From an uncultured Butyrivibrio sp. (GTDB lineage: Bacteria; Bacillota; Clostridia; Lachnospirales; Lachnospiraceae): a stretch of 64,000 bases of DNA. Both the position numbers and the translations under genes were made by a program. The DNA lies in assembly GCF_947169445.1 (NCBI RefSeq), contig NZ_CAMVPU010000018.1:6957-70956 (forward strand), read 5' to 3'. Below are positions 9,721 through 18,885 of this stretch, one piece after another. Position 1 is the stretch's first letter. Every line of letters begins with the position of its first letter. Under the pieces are notes generated by a model. The model saw nothing but the letters and a program-made list of their open reading frames with translations, had not been told where the DNA came from and ran no database searches.

Positions 9721-10209
9721 ATGATGAAGACTGCTTTGTATCCCGGAAGCTTTGATCCAGTAACCTTCGGACATTTGGATATAATCAGGCGCGCATCCCG
9801 CATGTTTGATACTGTTATAGTGGCAGTGATGTGTAATTCTGCCAAAACTCCATTGTTTACGCTTGATGAACGTGTTAAAATGATAAAAGAGGCTGTTAAA
9901 GACTTGGACAATGTTATCATAGAGTCTTTTGACGGACTTCTTATCAATTATTGTAAGGTGAAGGACATTCATATTGTTATCAGAGGACTTCGTGCCATTA
10001 CTGATTTTGAATATGAACTTCAGATTGCTCAGACCAATAAGGAACTATCACACAATGAAGTTGATACCGTTTTCCTTACAACTAATCTTAAATATTCGTA
10101 CCTGAGTAGTTCTGTGGTAAAAGAGATAGCAAGTTACAATGGGGATATTACTCCTTGCGTTCCTGATTTTATTGCAGATGCGTTATACAAAAAATACGGT
10201 CATAAATAA
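9721..10209 (+). CDS. coaD: Pantetheine-phosphate adenylyltransferase
   Basis: Catalyses the fourth step of coenzyme A synthesis, ATP plus 4'-phosphopantetheine to dephospho-CoA. The 162-residue protein carries the nucleotidyltransferase motif GSFDPVTFGHLDII and the second motif YSYLSSSVVKEIA, with IRGLRAITDFEYELQ between them, all diagnostic for CoaD. The start is ATGATG with GAAAGG upstream; the second ATG would remove one residue only. It lies 39 bases after rsmD in the same direction. Confidence 0.96.
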   Translation: MMKTALYPGSFDPVTFGHLDIIRRASRMFDTVIVAVMCNSAKTPLFTLDERVKMIKEAVKDLDNVIIESFDGLLINYCKVKDIHIVIRGLRAITDFEYELQIAQTNKELSHNEVDTVFLTTNLKYSYLSSSVVKEIASYNGDITPCVPDFIADALYKKYGHK

Positions 10210-10232
10210 GACTTATACAGGGGGAAAATAAT

Positions 10233-10931
10233 ATGACAAGCAGGATTGAGCAGCTTATTGATGAAATCGAAACATATATCGATAACTGCAAGCCTCAGCC
10301 ACTTTCACAGACTAAGATCATTGTTAACAAAGAGGAGATTGACGAGCTTTTAAGAGAGCTTAGAAGTAAGACTCCTGAAGAGATCAAGAGATATCAGAAG
10401 ATCATCAGCAATAAGGAAGCTATTCTTAATGATGCAAGACAGAAGGCACAGAACCTTATTGATGAAGCAACAGCACATACAAACGAACTTATTAACGAGC
10501 ATGAGATCATGCAGCAGGCCTATGCACAGGCCAATGAGGTTGTATCTCAGGCAGCAAAGAGAGCTGAGGACATTCTTAATAAAGCTCAGATTGAAGCTAA
10601 TGAAATGAAGGTTGCTGCAGTTCAGTATACAGATCAGCTTTTAGCTGGTGTGGAAGATATTATTTCTCAGTCTATTGATGCTACCAGTAAGAAGAATGAT
10701 GAAATAATTGCTTCTGTTAAGGCAAACAGTGAGAACATCATAGCTTCTGTTAACCAGAATAATGATAGTATTTTAACTGCACTTACACAATATAGTGAGG
10801 TTATCAGATCTAATAGAGCTGATCTTAAGCCACCGGAAGTAGTTAAGAGTTCTGTTTCTGCGCAGCAGACAGTTGCACAGGCAGATACCCGGGTTTCAGA
10901 TCAGGATGCACTTAATCTTGATATGCTTTAA
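10233..10931 (+). CDS. Coiled-coil protein of unknown function
   Basis: A 232-residue protein rich in E, A, Q, N and I, with no signal peptide or membrane segment. Residues about 60-190 form long amphipathic helices with repeated ARQKAQNLIDEA-like heptads, resembling DivIVA-type or V-ATPase subunit H/E-like coiled coils. The C-terminal 40 residues are P, S, V and Q rich and probably disordered. The ATG follows AGGGGGAAA. It sits 23 bases after coaD and is closed by a terminator, so it probably shares the rsmD-coaD transcript. A structural or scaffolding role is a guess; no enzymatic motif is visible. Confidence 0.75.
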   Translation: MTSRIEQLIDEIETYIDNCKPQPLSQTKIIVNKEEIDELLRELRSKTPEEIKRYQKIISNKEAILNDARQKAQNLIDEATAHTNELINEHEIMQQAYAQANEVVSQAAKRAEDILNKAQIEANEMKVAAVQYTDQLLAGVEDIISQSIDATSKKNDEIIASVKANSENIIASVNQNNDSILTALTQYSEVIRSNRADLKPPEVVKSSVSAQQTVAQADTRVSDQDALNLDML

Positions 10932-10947
10932 TTAAGCTGCTATATAG

Positions 10948-10973
10948 GCTGTCGTATTTATACGGCAGCTTTT
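10948..10973 (+). terminator. Rho-independent terminator after the coiled-coil gene
   Basis: Stem GCTGTCGTA / TACGGCAGC with one G-T pair and a four-base loop, followed by TTTT. It ends the rsmD-coaD-coiled-coil run and lies before the amidase gene. Confidence 0.82.
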
Positions 10974-11035
10974 ATAAGTTGTGGGCGAATAATCATATCA
11001 TTTATATAGTAATTGATTTTTTGTTGGGGGAATTG

Positions 11036-12082
11036 ATGTTTAATAGGGTAAAATATTTAGTCTTATCATTTATATGTTTCATAGTAGCAGTTTTTTCTTT
11101 TGACTTTACAAGTTTTGCTGCGGGTAAAAATGTTGTAGTTGTAATTGATCCCGGACATGGCGGCACAGGAGAGAAAAATATAGGTGCTGTTTATAATGGC
11201 TTTACTGAAAAAGACTTAACTATGGTCGTTGCCGTTGCTATGAAAAATGAGCTTGAGAAATATGATAACGTAAAGGTTTATCTGACAAGAACTGACGATA
11301 GATTTATCTCTCTGGAAGATAGGGCTGAATTTGCCAAAAGTGTTAATGCAGATTTTTTATATAGTATACATTTCAATGCATCTGTAGAACATGATTTTTA
11401 CGGCTCAGAAATCTGGACTTCAGCCTTTGGCTCATATTATCAAAAGGGTTATGATTTTGGTTTACTTATTTCTGATGAATTAGCTGACCTTGGAATTTAT
11501 CAGAAGGGCGTCAAAACTAAAATAGGCAAAAATGGCGATGACTATTATGGCATTATACGTCATAGTGTAAGCCGTGGAATTCCGGCTGTTATCATTGAGC
11601 ACTTATATCTTGATCATATTTATGATGTTCAGAAATTTGCTGATCAGGATTATCTTGTAAACCTTGGCATATGTGATGCAACAGCTGTAGCCAAGTATTA
11701 CAAATTAAAATCTTCTAAGACAGGTGCAGATTATAGCAATATCACTTACACAAATGTAAAAAAGCCTTCAGCTAAGGTTTTCCAGGATACAACAGAACCG
11801 GAAACCTGCTCTATTAAGACAATTTCTTACGATGCTTCTTCAAGAAATGTTCTTGTTGAAATGACTGCGAAAGATAGCAATTCTCCGATCATATATTTTT
11901 CCTACAGCTATGACGGGGGCAACACTTTTTGTCCACTTCAGATGTGGTACAGAACTAAGACCACTCAGTCTTTTAATGTGAATGTTCCTGCGTCATGTGC
12001 GAAGGCAACTATAGTTTGCAGAGCTTATAACAATTATGAATTATTTAAACAAAGTAATGAGGTGAGTATTGAGACTCGATAA
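11036..12082 (+). CDS. Secreted N-acetylmuramoyl-L-alanine amidase (AmiC-type)
   Basis: A zinc amidase (Amidase_3) that cleaves the lactyl-amide bond between muramic acid and the stem peptide. The start is ATG 11036, preceded by TTGGGGGAA. This leaves a classical signal peptide (basic NRVKY, a hydrophobic stretch to about residue 23, FAAG cleavage region). An upstream in-frame TTG at 10979 would bury the signal. Catalytic-domain motifs are VVIDPGHGG (Zn His), a glutamate near NGFTEKDL, LYSIHFNAS (Zn His) and the late catalytic glutamate in VIIEHLYLDH. A beta-rich C-terminal domain of about 100 residues (WYRTKTTQSF) may bind the wall. Its last 14 bases overlap the next gene. Confidence 0.88.
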   Translation: MFNRVKYLVLSFICFIVAVFSFDFTSFAAGKNVVVVIDPGHGGTGEKNIGAVYNGFTEKDLTMVVAVAMKNELEKYDNVKVYLTRTDDRFISLEDRAEFAKSVNADFLYSIHFNASVEHDFYGSEIWTSAFGSYYQKGYDFGLLISDELADLGIYQKGVKTKIGKNGDDYYGIIRHSVSRGIPAVIIEHLYLDHIYDVQKFADQDYLVNLGICDATAVAKYYKLKSSKTGADYSNITYTNVKKPSAKVFQDTTEPETCSIKTISYDASSRNVLVEMTAKDSNSPIIYFSYSYDGGNTFCPLQMWYRTKTTQSFNVNVPASCAKATIVCRAYNNYELFKQSNEVSIETR

Positions 12083-12800
12083 GTTTTTAGGTGAATTTAA
12101 TATTGGTACCCGTAAACAGATAAAAGAATATCTAAAAAACGGTAGATGCAGCGTCAATGGTGAAATTGTTACAAAGCCTGATGTACATGTTGATGAAAAA
12201 AATGACTGCATTTCTTTTGATGGAAATATACTTCAGTATAGCAAATTCCATTATTATATGCTTTACAAGCCGCAGGATGTTGTTTCTGCAACCACAGATG
12301 GTAGAAATACTACCGTTTTAGATCTTTTGGCTGGTGAAAATATTAAAGGCCTAAGTCCTGCCGGAAGACTTGATATTGATACTGAGGGACTTCTTCTTTT
12401 AACTGATGACGGAGCGCTGATTCACAGATTATTATCTCCGAAAAAGCACGTTGATAAGGTATATGAAGTGCATATCAGAAAGCCTCTTTCGGATAAAGAC
12501 ATTTCTACACTTGAAAAGGGTGTAAACATAGGGGATTATAAGGATGATGGCAGCATCGATTATACACTTCCTGCCAGAGTTGAAGTTAAGGATGAAGATA
12601 CAGATGGTAATCCTGTAATTCATCTTATAATTCATGAAGGGAGATTTCATCAGGTTAAAAGAATGCTTGAAGCAGTTGGAAATGAAGTTGTTTTCCTGAA
12701 ACGCCTGTCTATGGGGCCTCTTGTTTTAGATGAAAAGCTTTCTCCTGGTGAATACAGACCTTTAAGTGATGATGAGCTAGAAGCACTTGGGGTTCAATAA
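12069..12800 (+). CDS. RsuA-family rRNA pseudouridine synthase
   Basis: A 243-residue protein with an N-terminal S4 RNA-binding domain (MRLDKFLGEFNIGTRKQIKE...GRCSVNG) and the RsuA/RluB/E/F catalytic domain, with the active-site aspartate in PAGRLDIDTEGLLLLTDDG. It most likely makes pseudouridine in 16S rRNA (RsuA type), judged from the short S4 domain and the LDIDTEGLL form. The TTG start at 12069 lies inside the amidase tail with GAGGTGAG just upstream, so the genes are translationally coupled. The exact target base cannot be read from sequence. Confidence 0.88.
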   Translation: MRLDKFLGEFNIGTRKQIKEYLKNGRCSVNGEIVTKPDVHVDEKNDCISFDGNILQYSKFHYYMLYKPQDVVSATTDGRNTTVLDLLAGENIKGLSPAGRLDIDTEGLLLLTDDGALIHRLLSPKKHVDKVYEVHIRKPLSDKDISTLEKGVNIGDYKDDGSIDYTLPARVEVKDEDTDGNPVIHLIIHEGRFHQVKRMLEAVGNEVVFLKRLSMGPLVLDEKLSPGEYRPLSDDELEALGVQ

Positions 12801-12839
12801 TTGATATATAAATCTAAGATAAATGATATTGGAGTAATT

Positions 12840-13442
12840 ATGAAAAAAGTCTATAAGGGTGATTTTGGTTATATTCAGCATACCAGGAAGGTAGCTATCA
12901 TCAGAACAGCCATATGCCTTTTATTTACAATAATGATATTTGTGATTGGTCTTTTGATGTACCATACTCAGAAGAATGCATTTAGTATTTTTGCAGCTCT
13001 TGGATGCCTTCCTACAGGCTGGAGTGCTGTTAATATGATAATGTTCATTCGTGCCAAGGCATGTTCTGAAAAGGACCATGAAAGTATCTTAAATGCTAAA
13101 GGTGGTCTCCTTATTCATTATGATCACGTAATAACATCATATGACAAGAATTTCTATGTAAATGCATCTACGGTTCTTGAGAAGAATATCTGCTGTTACA
13201 CAGCGGATAAAGACATGGACCTTATTGACTGCGAGAAGCATATCAAAAAGATGATAGCTCAAAGCGGGTATTCCAGTTATAGCATTAAGATATTTAATAA
13301 TATTGATAAGTTTTGTGAAAGACTTACTCAGCTTGAAAAGCTAAGATCAGATAATAATATTGATCCTGTTGCTATTGAAAATGCATGGGTTCCGGGGACA
13401 GTGCAGACTCCTGCGTCTATTTTATTATCTATTTCTTTATAA
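12840..13442 (+). CDS. Membrane protein of unknown function
   Basis: A 200-residue protein from the ATG at 12840, which has GGAG six bases upstream; the TTG at 12801 is in frame but lacks a site. Two hydrophobic helices occupy about residues 20-70 (TAICLLFTIMIFVIGLLMY, then an FSIFAALGCLPTGWSAVNM segment). A mixed cytoplasmic domain of about 130 residues with several cysteines (NICCYT, DLIDCEKH) follows. It lies between two pseudouridine synthase genes with short gaps, so it is probably co-transcribed. I recognise no family or catalytic motif. Confidence 0.7.
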   Translation: MKKVYKGDFGYIQHTRKVAIIRTAICLLFTIMIFVIGLLMYHTQKNAFSIFAALGCLPTGWSAVNMIMFIRAKACSEKDHESILNAKGGLLIHYDHVITSYDKNFYVNASTVLEKNICCYTADKDMDLIDCEKHIKKMIAQSGYSSYSIKIFNNIDKFCERLTQLEKLRSDNNIDPVAIENAWVPGTVQTPASILLSISL

Positions 13443-13453
13443 AATGGAGAACA

Positions 13454-14437
13454 ATGAGAGAAGTACTAATTGGTAAAAATGAAGTTGATAAAAGGCTTGA
13501 TGGTTTTTTGAAGTCTTATTTTCCAAATGCATCCATGGGTTTTATATACAAGATGCTTAGGAAAAAGAATATTACTTTAAACGGGAAAAAGGCATCCGGC
13601 ACTGAAAAGCTGCATCAGGGTGACAAAATAGCAGTTTTTTTCTCAGATGAGACCTTTGAAAAGTTTAAAGGAAAATCAATTGCAGCAAGTGGTAATAAGC
13701 GTGAGTTTAAAGCACTTGAAAAGCTTGGAAATATTGAGATCATCTACGAAGACTCTAATATTCTATTGGTAAATAAGCCGACTGGAGTGTTGTCACAAAA
13801 ATCAACCAATAAAGATTTGAGCCTTAACGATTGGCTTATTGAATATTTGCTCAATAAGGGCGAGATTTCTGAGGCCGAGCTGGAAACCTATAAACCTTCT
13901 ATCTGCAACAGGCTTGACAGAAACACGAGTGGTATTGTTATTTGTGCCAAATCTTTAGCTGGAGCAAGAGTCATGAACCAGATGCTCAAGGATAGAACTC
14001 TTGATAAGTATTATAGGACCATAGTTTCCGGTAAAATGGATAAGGAATATAAATTAAGTGGTTTCCTTTATAAAGATGAAGCCAAAAACAAGGTTTTTAT
14101 CAAAAACGAAGACCCTCGTGATGATAGATATTCTTTTATCGAAACCTTATTTAAGCCTTTAAAATATTCAGATAAAGATAATTTAACACTTCTTGAAGTT
14201 AAGCTTATAACCGGCAAAACTCATCAGATCAGGGCACATCTTTCCAGTCAGCATCTGCCTATAATAGGTGATGTTAAATATGGAGGCAAAAAAATTGGCG
14301 GATTAAACTACCAGTTGCTTCATTGTTATAGAATTAGTTTCCCTGCTGATAATCAGATGCCTGCCGGATTTGAGGATTTAGCCGGAAAAGAATTTGTTGC
14401 TAAGGTTCCTGAAATATTTAATAAGTTTTTTGGATGA
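13454..14437 (+). CDS. RluA-family pseudouridine synthase
   Basis: A 327-residue rRNA/tRNA pseudouridine synthase with an N-terminal S4 domain (DKRLDGFLKSYF...KKNITLNGKK) and the RluA catalytic domain. The catalytic aspartate is in CNRLDRNTSGIVICAK (family HRLDxxTSG), and LLLVNKPTGVLSQ and TGKTHQIRAHL are also seen. The start ATG at 13454 follows ATGGAGA; an in-frame start at 13385 would overlap the preceding gene and add no conserved sequence. RluC or RluD specificity cannot be decided. It is the second of three pseudouridine synthases in the window. Confidence 0.9.
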   Translation: MREVLIGKNEVDKRLDGFLKSYFPNASMGFIYKMLRKKNITLNGKKASGTEKLHQGDKIAVFFSDETFEKFKGKSIAASGNKREFKALEKLGNIEIIYEDSNILLVNKPTGVLSQKSTNKDLSLNDWLIEYLLNKGEISEAELETYKPSICNRLDRNTSGIVICAKSLAGARVMNQMLKDRTLDKYYRTIVSGKMDKEYKLSGFLYKDEAKNKVFIKNEDPRDDRYSFIETLFKPLKYSDKDNLTLLEVKLITGKTHQIRAHLSSQHLPIIGDVKYGGKKIGGLNYQLLHCYRISFPADNQMPAGFEDLAGKEFVAKVPEIFNKFFG

Positions 14438-14492
14438 AATATGGTTATTCTATAAAGAACTTCATCCATAAAAGGAAAGGAATATTGATATA

Positions 14493-15032
14493 ATGCCAAC
14501 TTGGAAATCCAGAGGTCTTAGAGGTTCAACATTAGAAGAGCTTATAAATCGCTCCAATGAAAGATATCTGGAACTTGAACTGGCTCTTATTCAGAAAATT
14601 CCTACTCCCATAACTCCTATCAATATAGAAAAAGAAACAAGACATATCACACTTGCGTACTTTGATCAGAAAAGTACAGTCGATTATATAGGTGTTGTTC
14701 AGGGCATTCCTGTCTGCTTTGATGCTAAGGAATGCGCTGTAGATACCTTCACTTTAGAAAACATCCATCCACATCAGGTCGAATTCATGAAGAATTTTGA
14801 ACAGCAGGATGGAATTGCATTTTTTTTAATCTATTATACTTCCCGTAATGAATTTTATTATTTGCCCTTCAGACGACTTTTCGAGTTTTGGGAAAGAGCA
14901 AAGGAGGGTGGCAGAAAGAGCTTTAGAAGAGATGAGCTTTCTGATGAATATGTTATAACAACTCCGGGCGAATCAGGGATTCTAATACCTTACCTTGATC
15001 TGATTCAAAAAGATTTAGACGAAAGAGATTGA
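14493..15032 (+). CDS. recU: Holliday junction resolvase RecU
   Basis: A PD-(D/E)XK-fold nuclease that cuts four-way junctions in Firmicutes. At 179 residues it matches short RecU proteins. Motifs include the N-terminal SRGLRGSTLEELIN (family GxxFE region), the metal-binding aspartate in STVDYIGV, the FDAKE catalytic core, HPHQVEFMK, and FFLIYYTS / YYLPF. The start is ATG 14493; a purine-rich AAAGGAAAGG lies rather far upstream (about 13 bases). It follows the RluA-type gene and precedes the his operon. In Bacillus recU pairs with a penicillin-binding protein gene, which is not present here. Confidence 0.9.
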   Translation: MPTWKSRGLRGSTLEELINRSNERYLELELALIQKIPTPITPINIEKETRHITLAYFDQKSTVDYIGVVQGIPVCFDAKECAVDTFTLENIHPHQVEFMKNFEQQDGIAFFLIYYTSRNEFYYLPFRRLFEFWERAKEGGRKSFRRDELSDEYVITTPGESGILIPYLDLIQKDLDERD

Positions 15033-15124
15033 CAGCAATTTAATAATATTATAAACTTTTTAACATGATAATGAATTAGCATAGTAGCACATTAACGCAG
15101 TAAAGTATATTTGACGAGGTTAAT

Positions 15125-16234
15125 ATGAGTAAAGTTCTTTTACATACTCCGGACGGAGTAAGAGATATCTATGGAAATGAGTGCAGTGATAGAAAGCTTA
15201 TAATAGATAGAATACATTCCAAGATGAAGAATTTTGGATACGAGGATATTGAAACTCCTACTTTTGAATTCTTTGATGTTTTTGCTGAGGAGATTAATAC
15301 AAAGGATGCCAGAGAATTATTTAAGTTCTTTGATAAAGATGGAAACACTTTAGTTCTAAGGCCTGATTTCACTCCTTCTATAGCAAGGTGTGCATCAAAG
15401 GTAATGCTTGAAAACGGTAATCCTGTCCGCGTTGTTTATGAAGGAAATACGTTTTTAAATACTTCAAATCTTCAGGGAAAGCTTAAAGAAAACTACAATA
15501 TCGGCGTAGAGCTTATGAATGATGAGTCTGTATATGCTGATGGTGAGATTATAGCTCTTTTGATTGAATCATTGAAAAGCGCAGGTTTAAATGATTTCCA
15601 GATCAGCATTGGAGATGCGGACTATTATAAGGGCTTATGTGAAGAAGCAGGCATATCATCAGAAACTGAAGAACAGATCAGAGAACAGATCATTGGCAAG
15701 AACTATTTTGCCGCTGAATCAATCATGATAGATAAAAATGTTTCTGAGAAATACAAAAATCTGATCCTTAAGGTTTCAGAATTTATCGGTTCTGCCGATG
15801 CACTTGATAAAGCTTTGGAGCAGGTTTCTAACGAAAGATCACTAAATGCAATAAGGAGACTCAAAGAGCTGTATGAGGTTTTGACATGCTACGGTGTCGA
15901 AAAATATGTTTCTTTTGATCTGAGCATTTTAAGTAAGTTTAATTATTACACAGGTGTTATCTTTAGTGCATACACCTACGGAGTAGGAGATGCTATAGCT
16001 AAGGGCGGAAGATACGATAATCTTTTAGGCAAATATGGTAAGAATGCACCTTCTATCGGTTTTTCAATTGTTTTAGAAGATCTTTTATCTGCTCTATACA
16101 GACAGAACGTATCAATTGAAAGAGAAGATAAATGTGAAGTTATAACATTTACAAAAGAGAATTTTAAAGAAGCCTTGGTTAAGGCAAGTGAACTTAGAGC
16201 TAAAGGCAAGGACGTTGCATTAATACAGGAATAA
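15125..16234 (+). CDS. hisZ: ATP phosphoribosyltransferase regulatory subunit HisZ
   Basis: A HisRS-like protein without tRNA-charging activity that activates short-form HisG, the first enzyme of histidine synthesis. The 369-residue protein has class II synthetase motifs (TPDGVRDIYG, ETPTFEFFDVF, LVLRPDFTPSIAR) and GGRYDNLLGKYG. A normal HisS has about 420 residues; the anticodon-binding domain is shortened here. It is directly followed by short hisG, the classic HisZ-HisG pairing. The ATG follows GACGAGG. It is the first gene of the operon, with a 92-base gap upstream in which I could not fix a promoter. Confidence 0.92.
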   Translation: MSKVLLHTPDGVRDIYGNECSDRKLIIDRIHSKMKNFGYEDIETPTFEFFDVFAEEINTKDARELFKFFDKDGNTLVLRPDFTPSIARCASKVMLENGNPVRVVYEGNTFLNTSNLQGKLKENYNIGVELMNDESVYADGEIIALLIESLKSAGLNDFQISIGDADYYKGLCEEAGISSETEEQIREQIIGKNYFAAESIMIDKNVSEKYKNLILKVSEFIGSADALDKALEQVSNERSLNAIRRLKELYEVLTCYGVEKYVSFDLSILSKFNYYTGVIFSAYTYGVGDAIAKGGRYDNLLGKYGKNAPSIGFSIVLEDLLSALYRQNVSIEREDKCEVITFTKENFKEALVKASELRAKGKDVALIQE

Positions 16235-16248
16235 ATGGAGATATTTTT

Positions 16249-16887
16249 ATGAGATATTTGACCTTTGCCCTTGGAAAGGGAAGACTGGTAGATTCCACAA
16301 TGGAATTACTAAATAAATGTGGTATAGAGTGTGAAGAGATTCTAGATAAAAAGACAAGAAAACTGATTTTTACAAATGAAGAACTAAAGCTAAAGTTCTT
16401 TTTAGCAAAAGGTCCTGATGTTCCGACTTATGTTGAGTATGGTGCTGCAGATATTGGTATTGTAGGAGCTGATACAATTCTTGAAGAGAACAGAAGAGTA
16501 TATGAAGTTTTGGATCTTGGCTTTGGGAAATGCAGGATGTGCGTATGTGGTCCAAGCCATGCAAGAGACCTTTTAGAGCATCGTGAGATGATAAGGGTTG
16601 CAAGTAAATATCCTAATATTGCCAAGGATTACTTCTTTAACAAAAAGCATCAGACCGTAGATATTATTAAGCTTAATGGTTCTGTAGAGCTTGGTCCTAT
16701 TGTTAACCTATCAGATGTTATTGTTGATATCGTTGAGACAGGTTCTACTCTTAGAGAAAATGGTCTTGAAGTGTTAGAAGAAATTTGTCCACTGTCTGCA
16801 AGAATGATAGTCAATCAGGTAAGCATGCAGATGGAGACCGAGAGAATTCGTAAACTAATTAATGATATGAAGGAGAATTTATCATAA
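16249..16887 (+). CDS. hisG: ATP phosphoribosyltransferase catalytic subunit, short form
   Basis: Joins ATP and PRPP to give phosphoribosyl-ATP, the committing step of histidine synthesis. The 212-residue protein lacks the C-terminal regulatory domain of long HisG and so needs HisZ, encoded immediately upstream. Motifs are LTFALGKGRLVD at the N terminus, DIGIVGADTI and the PRPP loop DIVETGSTLRENGLEV. Spacing to hisZ is 14 bases, and the hisG stop abuts the hisD start. Confidence 0.95.
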   Translation: MRYLTFALGKGRLVDSTMELLNKCGIECEEILDKKTRKLIFTNEELKLKFFLAKGPDVPTYVEYGAADIGIVGADTILEENRRVYEVLDLGFGKCRMCVCGPSHARDLLEHREMIRVASKYPNIAKDYFFNKKHQTVDIIKLNGSVELGPIVNLSDVIVDIVETGSTLRENGLEVLEEICPLSARMIVNQVSMQMETERIRKLINDMKENLS

Positions 16888-18177
16888 ATGAGAACACTTG
16901 AACTTACAAGAGAAACTAAAAAAGAACTTTTAGGAAATCTTTTAAAAAGAAATCCCGGAAGTTACACTCAATATGAAAATACAGTTAATGCTATAATTGA
17001 AAATGTAAGAAATAATGGTGATAAAGCCTTATTTGAATACACCAAAGAATTTGATAAATGTGAAATAACAGCTGATACCATAAAGGTTACAAGAGCTGAA
17101 ATTGATGCAGCATATGCAGAGCTTGATGATAGATTTATAGAAGTCATGAAAAAGAGTGCTGAGAATATCAGAGTCTTTCACGAAAAGCAAAAGCGTAACA
17201 GCTGGATTGATACAAAAGAGGATGGAAGCATATTAGGACAGAGAATTCTTCCTATAGAAGTATCAGGTGTTTATGTTCCTGGTGGAACAGCTGCATATCC
17301 ATCAAGCGTTCTTATGAATGTGGTACCTGCAAAGGTTGCCGGTGTTGAGCGTATTATCATGTGTACACCTCCATCTAAGGATGGAAAAGTAAATCCTGCC
17401 ACTTTAGTAGCTGCTGATATAGCCGGAGTTGGCGAAATTTATAAAGTGGGTGGTGCTCAGGCCATTGCAGCTATGGCTTTTGGAACTGAAAGTGTTCCTA
17501 AGGCTGATAAGATTACAGGACCTGGAAATATTTTTGTGGCTCTTGCTAAAAAGGCATGTTTTGGACATGTATCGATTGATTCTATAGCTGGACCTAGTGA
17601 AATTCTTGTTCTTGCAGATGAAACTGCAAATCCAAGATATGTAGCAGCTGATCTTTTGTCACAGGCAGAACATGATGTACTTGCAAGCGCTATTTTGATA
17701 ACAACATCAAGAGACCTTGCTAGAGCCGTTTCAAAAGAAATTGATGGATTTTTGGAGACTCTTTCAAGAGCTGATATTATCAGACAATCTCTTGAAAATT
17801 ATGGTTATATTTTTGTGGCCGAGAATATGGAAGATGCCATTGATGCTACAAATGCTGTTGCTTCAGAGCACCTTGAAATAATTACTAAAAATCCTTTTGA
17901 AACAATGACAAAGGTTAAGAATGCAGGAGCAATCTTCCTAGGAGAATATTCTTCCGAACCACTTGGCGATTATTTTGCAGGTCCTAATCACATTTTGCCG
18001 ACAAACGGAACTGCAAGATTCTTCTCACCACTTAACGTGGATGATTTTGTTAAGAAAACAAGTATTATTTCATATTCCAGAGATGCACTTTCCAAAGTAC
18101 ATGAGGATATCGAATTATTTGCAAAAAAAGAGGGATTAACTGCTCACGCAAACTCAATAGCTGTAAGATTTGAGTGA
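16888..18177 (+). CDS. hisD: Histidinol dehydrogenase
   Basis: A zinc enzyme that performs the last two NAD-dependent oxidations from histidinol to histidine. The 429-residue protein shows GVYVPGGTAAYPSSVLM, KVGGAQAIAAMAFGTESV, DKITGPGNIFVALAK, DSIAGPSEILVLAD, SQAEHD, and the catalytic/metal region ASEHLEI plus GPNHILPT. Its ATG begins on the base after the hisG stop, with GGAGAA inside the hisG end, so translation is coupled. A 107-base gap follows before hisB. Confidence 0.96.
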   Translation: MRTLELTRETKKELLGNLLKRNPGSYTQYENTVNAIIENVRNNGDKALFEYTKEFDKCEITADTIKVTRAEIDAAYAELDDRFIEVMKKSAENIRVFHEKQKRNSWIDTKEDGSILGQRILPIEVSGVYVPGGTAAYPSSVLMNVVPAKVAGVERIIMCTPPSKDGKVNPATLVAADIAGVGEIYKVGGAQAIAAMAFGTESVPKADKITGPGNIFVALAKKACFGHVSIDSIAGPSEILVLADETANPRYVAADLLSQAEHDVLASAILITTSRDLARAVSKEIDGFLETLSRADIIRQSLENYGYIFVAENMEDAIDATNAVASEHLEIITKNPFETMTKVKNAGAIFLGEYSSEPLGDYFAGPNHILPTNGTARFFSPLNVDDFVKKTSIISYSRDALSKVHEDIELFAKKEGLTAHANSIAVRFE

Positions 18178-18179
18178 TA

Positions 18180-18223
18180 AAAATGCAAGTTAACTTTCTA
18201 AACTGATTATAAAATGCAAGTTA
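18180..18223 (+). repeat. Two 13-base direct repeats in the hisD-hisB gap
   Basis: AAAATGCAAGTTA occurs at 18180-18192 and again at 18211-18223, offset by 31 bases (about three helical turns), within the only sizeable gap of the his operon. The first copy begins right at the hisD stop. The rest of the gap is AT-rich with no clear hairpin or sigma-A promoter. A paired protein site or an RNA element is possible; nothing here identifies the factor. Confidence 0.6.
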
Positions 18224-18284
18224 TTTAATTTTTATAAATTAAATTAACAACATTTTGTTAGATTAATTTAAGGAGATACTATCT

Positions 18285-18884
18285 ATGGGTTTGGGTGAAG
18301 CCAGAATAGCTACAATTGCAAGAAAAACCAAGGAAACTGATATTGAAGTCACTTTGAACATTGATGGAACAGGTAAGGCAGATATAGAAACCGGCATAGG
18401 ATTTTTTGATCATATGCTGGAGGGATTTGCAAGACATGGGTTATTTGACCTTGATGTCAAGGTTAAAGGTGATCTTCAGGTTGATTGTCATCACACAATC
18501 GAAGATACCGGAATTGTTCTTGGCCAGGCAATTGCAAAGGCTTTAGGTGATAAAAAAGGCATTAAACGATATGGCAGTATGATTTTACCTATGGATGAAA
18601 TACTGGTTTTAAGTGCTATTGACCTTTGCGGTAGACCTTATTTTGTTATGGATGCTGAGTTTACAGCTCCTATGGTTGGCAATTTTGATACTCAGATGGT
18701 TCGTGAGTTCTTTTACGCTATATCATATAGTGCGGCCATGAATCTCCACCTTAAAGTATTGTCAGGGTTTAATGATCACCACAAAATTGAAGCTTTATTT
18801 AAAGCCTTTTCCAAGGCCCTGGATCAGGCAACAGGTTTTGATGAGAGAATAACTGATGTACTAAGTACAAAAGGAGCTTTATAA
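18285..18884 (+). CDS. hisB: Imidazoleglycerol-phosphate dehydratase
   Basis: A manganese enzyme that dehydrates imidazole glycerol phosphate in histidine synthesis. The 199-residue protein is the monofunctional form with no histidinol-phosphatase domain. Family metal-binding motifs are GIGFFDHMLEGFARHG, DCHHTIEDTGIVLGQ and a C-terminal GFNDHHKIEALFKAFSKAL. AAGGAGA precedes the ATG. Only one base separates its stop from the next gene. Confidence 0.96.
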   Translation: MGLGEARIATIARKTKETDIEVTLNIDGTGKADIETGIGFFDHMLEGFARHGLFDLDVKVKGDLQVDCHHTIEDTGIVLGQAIAKALGDKKGIKRYGSMILPMDEILVLSAIDLCGRPYFVMDAEFTAPMVGNFDTQMVREFFYAISYSAAMNLHLKVLSGFNDHHKIEALFKAFSKALDQATGFDERITDVLSTKGAL

Positions 18885-18885
18885 T

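Noticed and set aside
15033..15124. Histidine T-box or attenuator before hisZ
   Set aside because: The 92-base gap is too short and has no T-box sequence, specifier hairpin, run of His codons or terminator.
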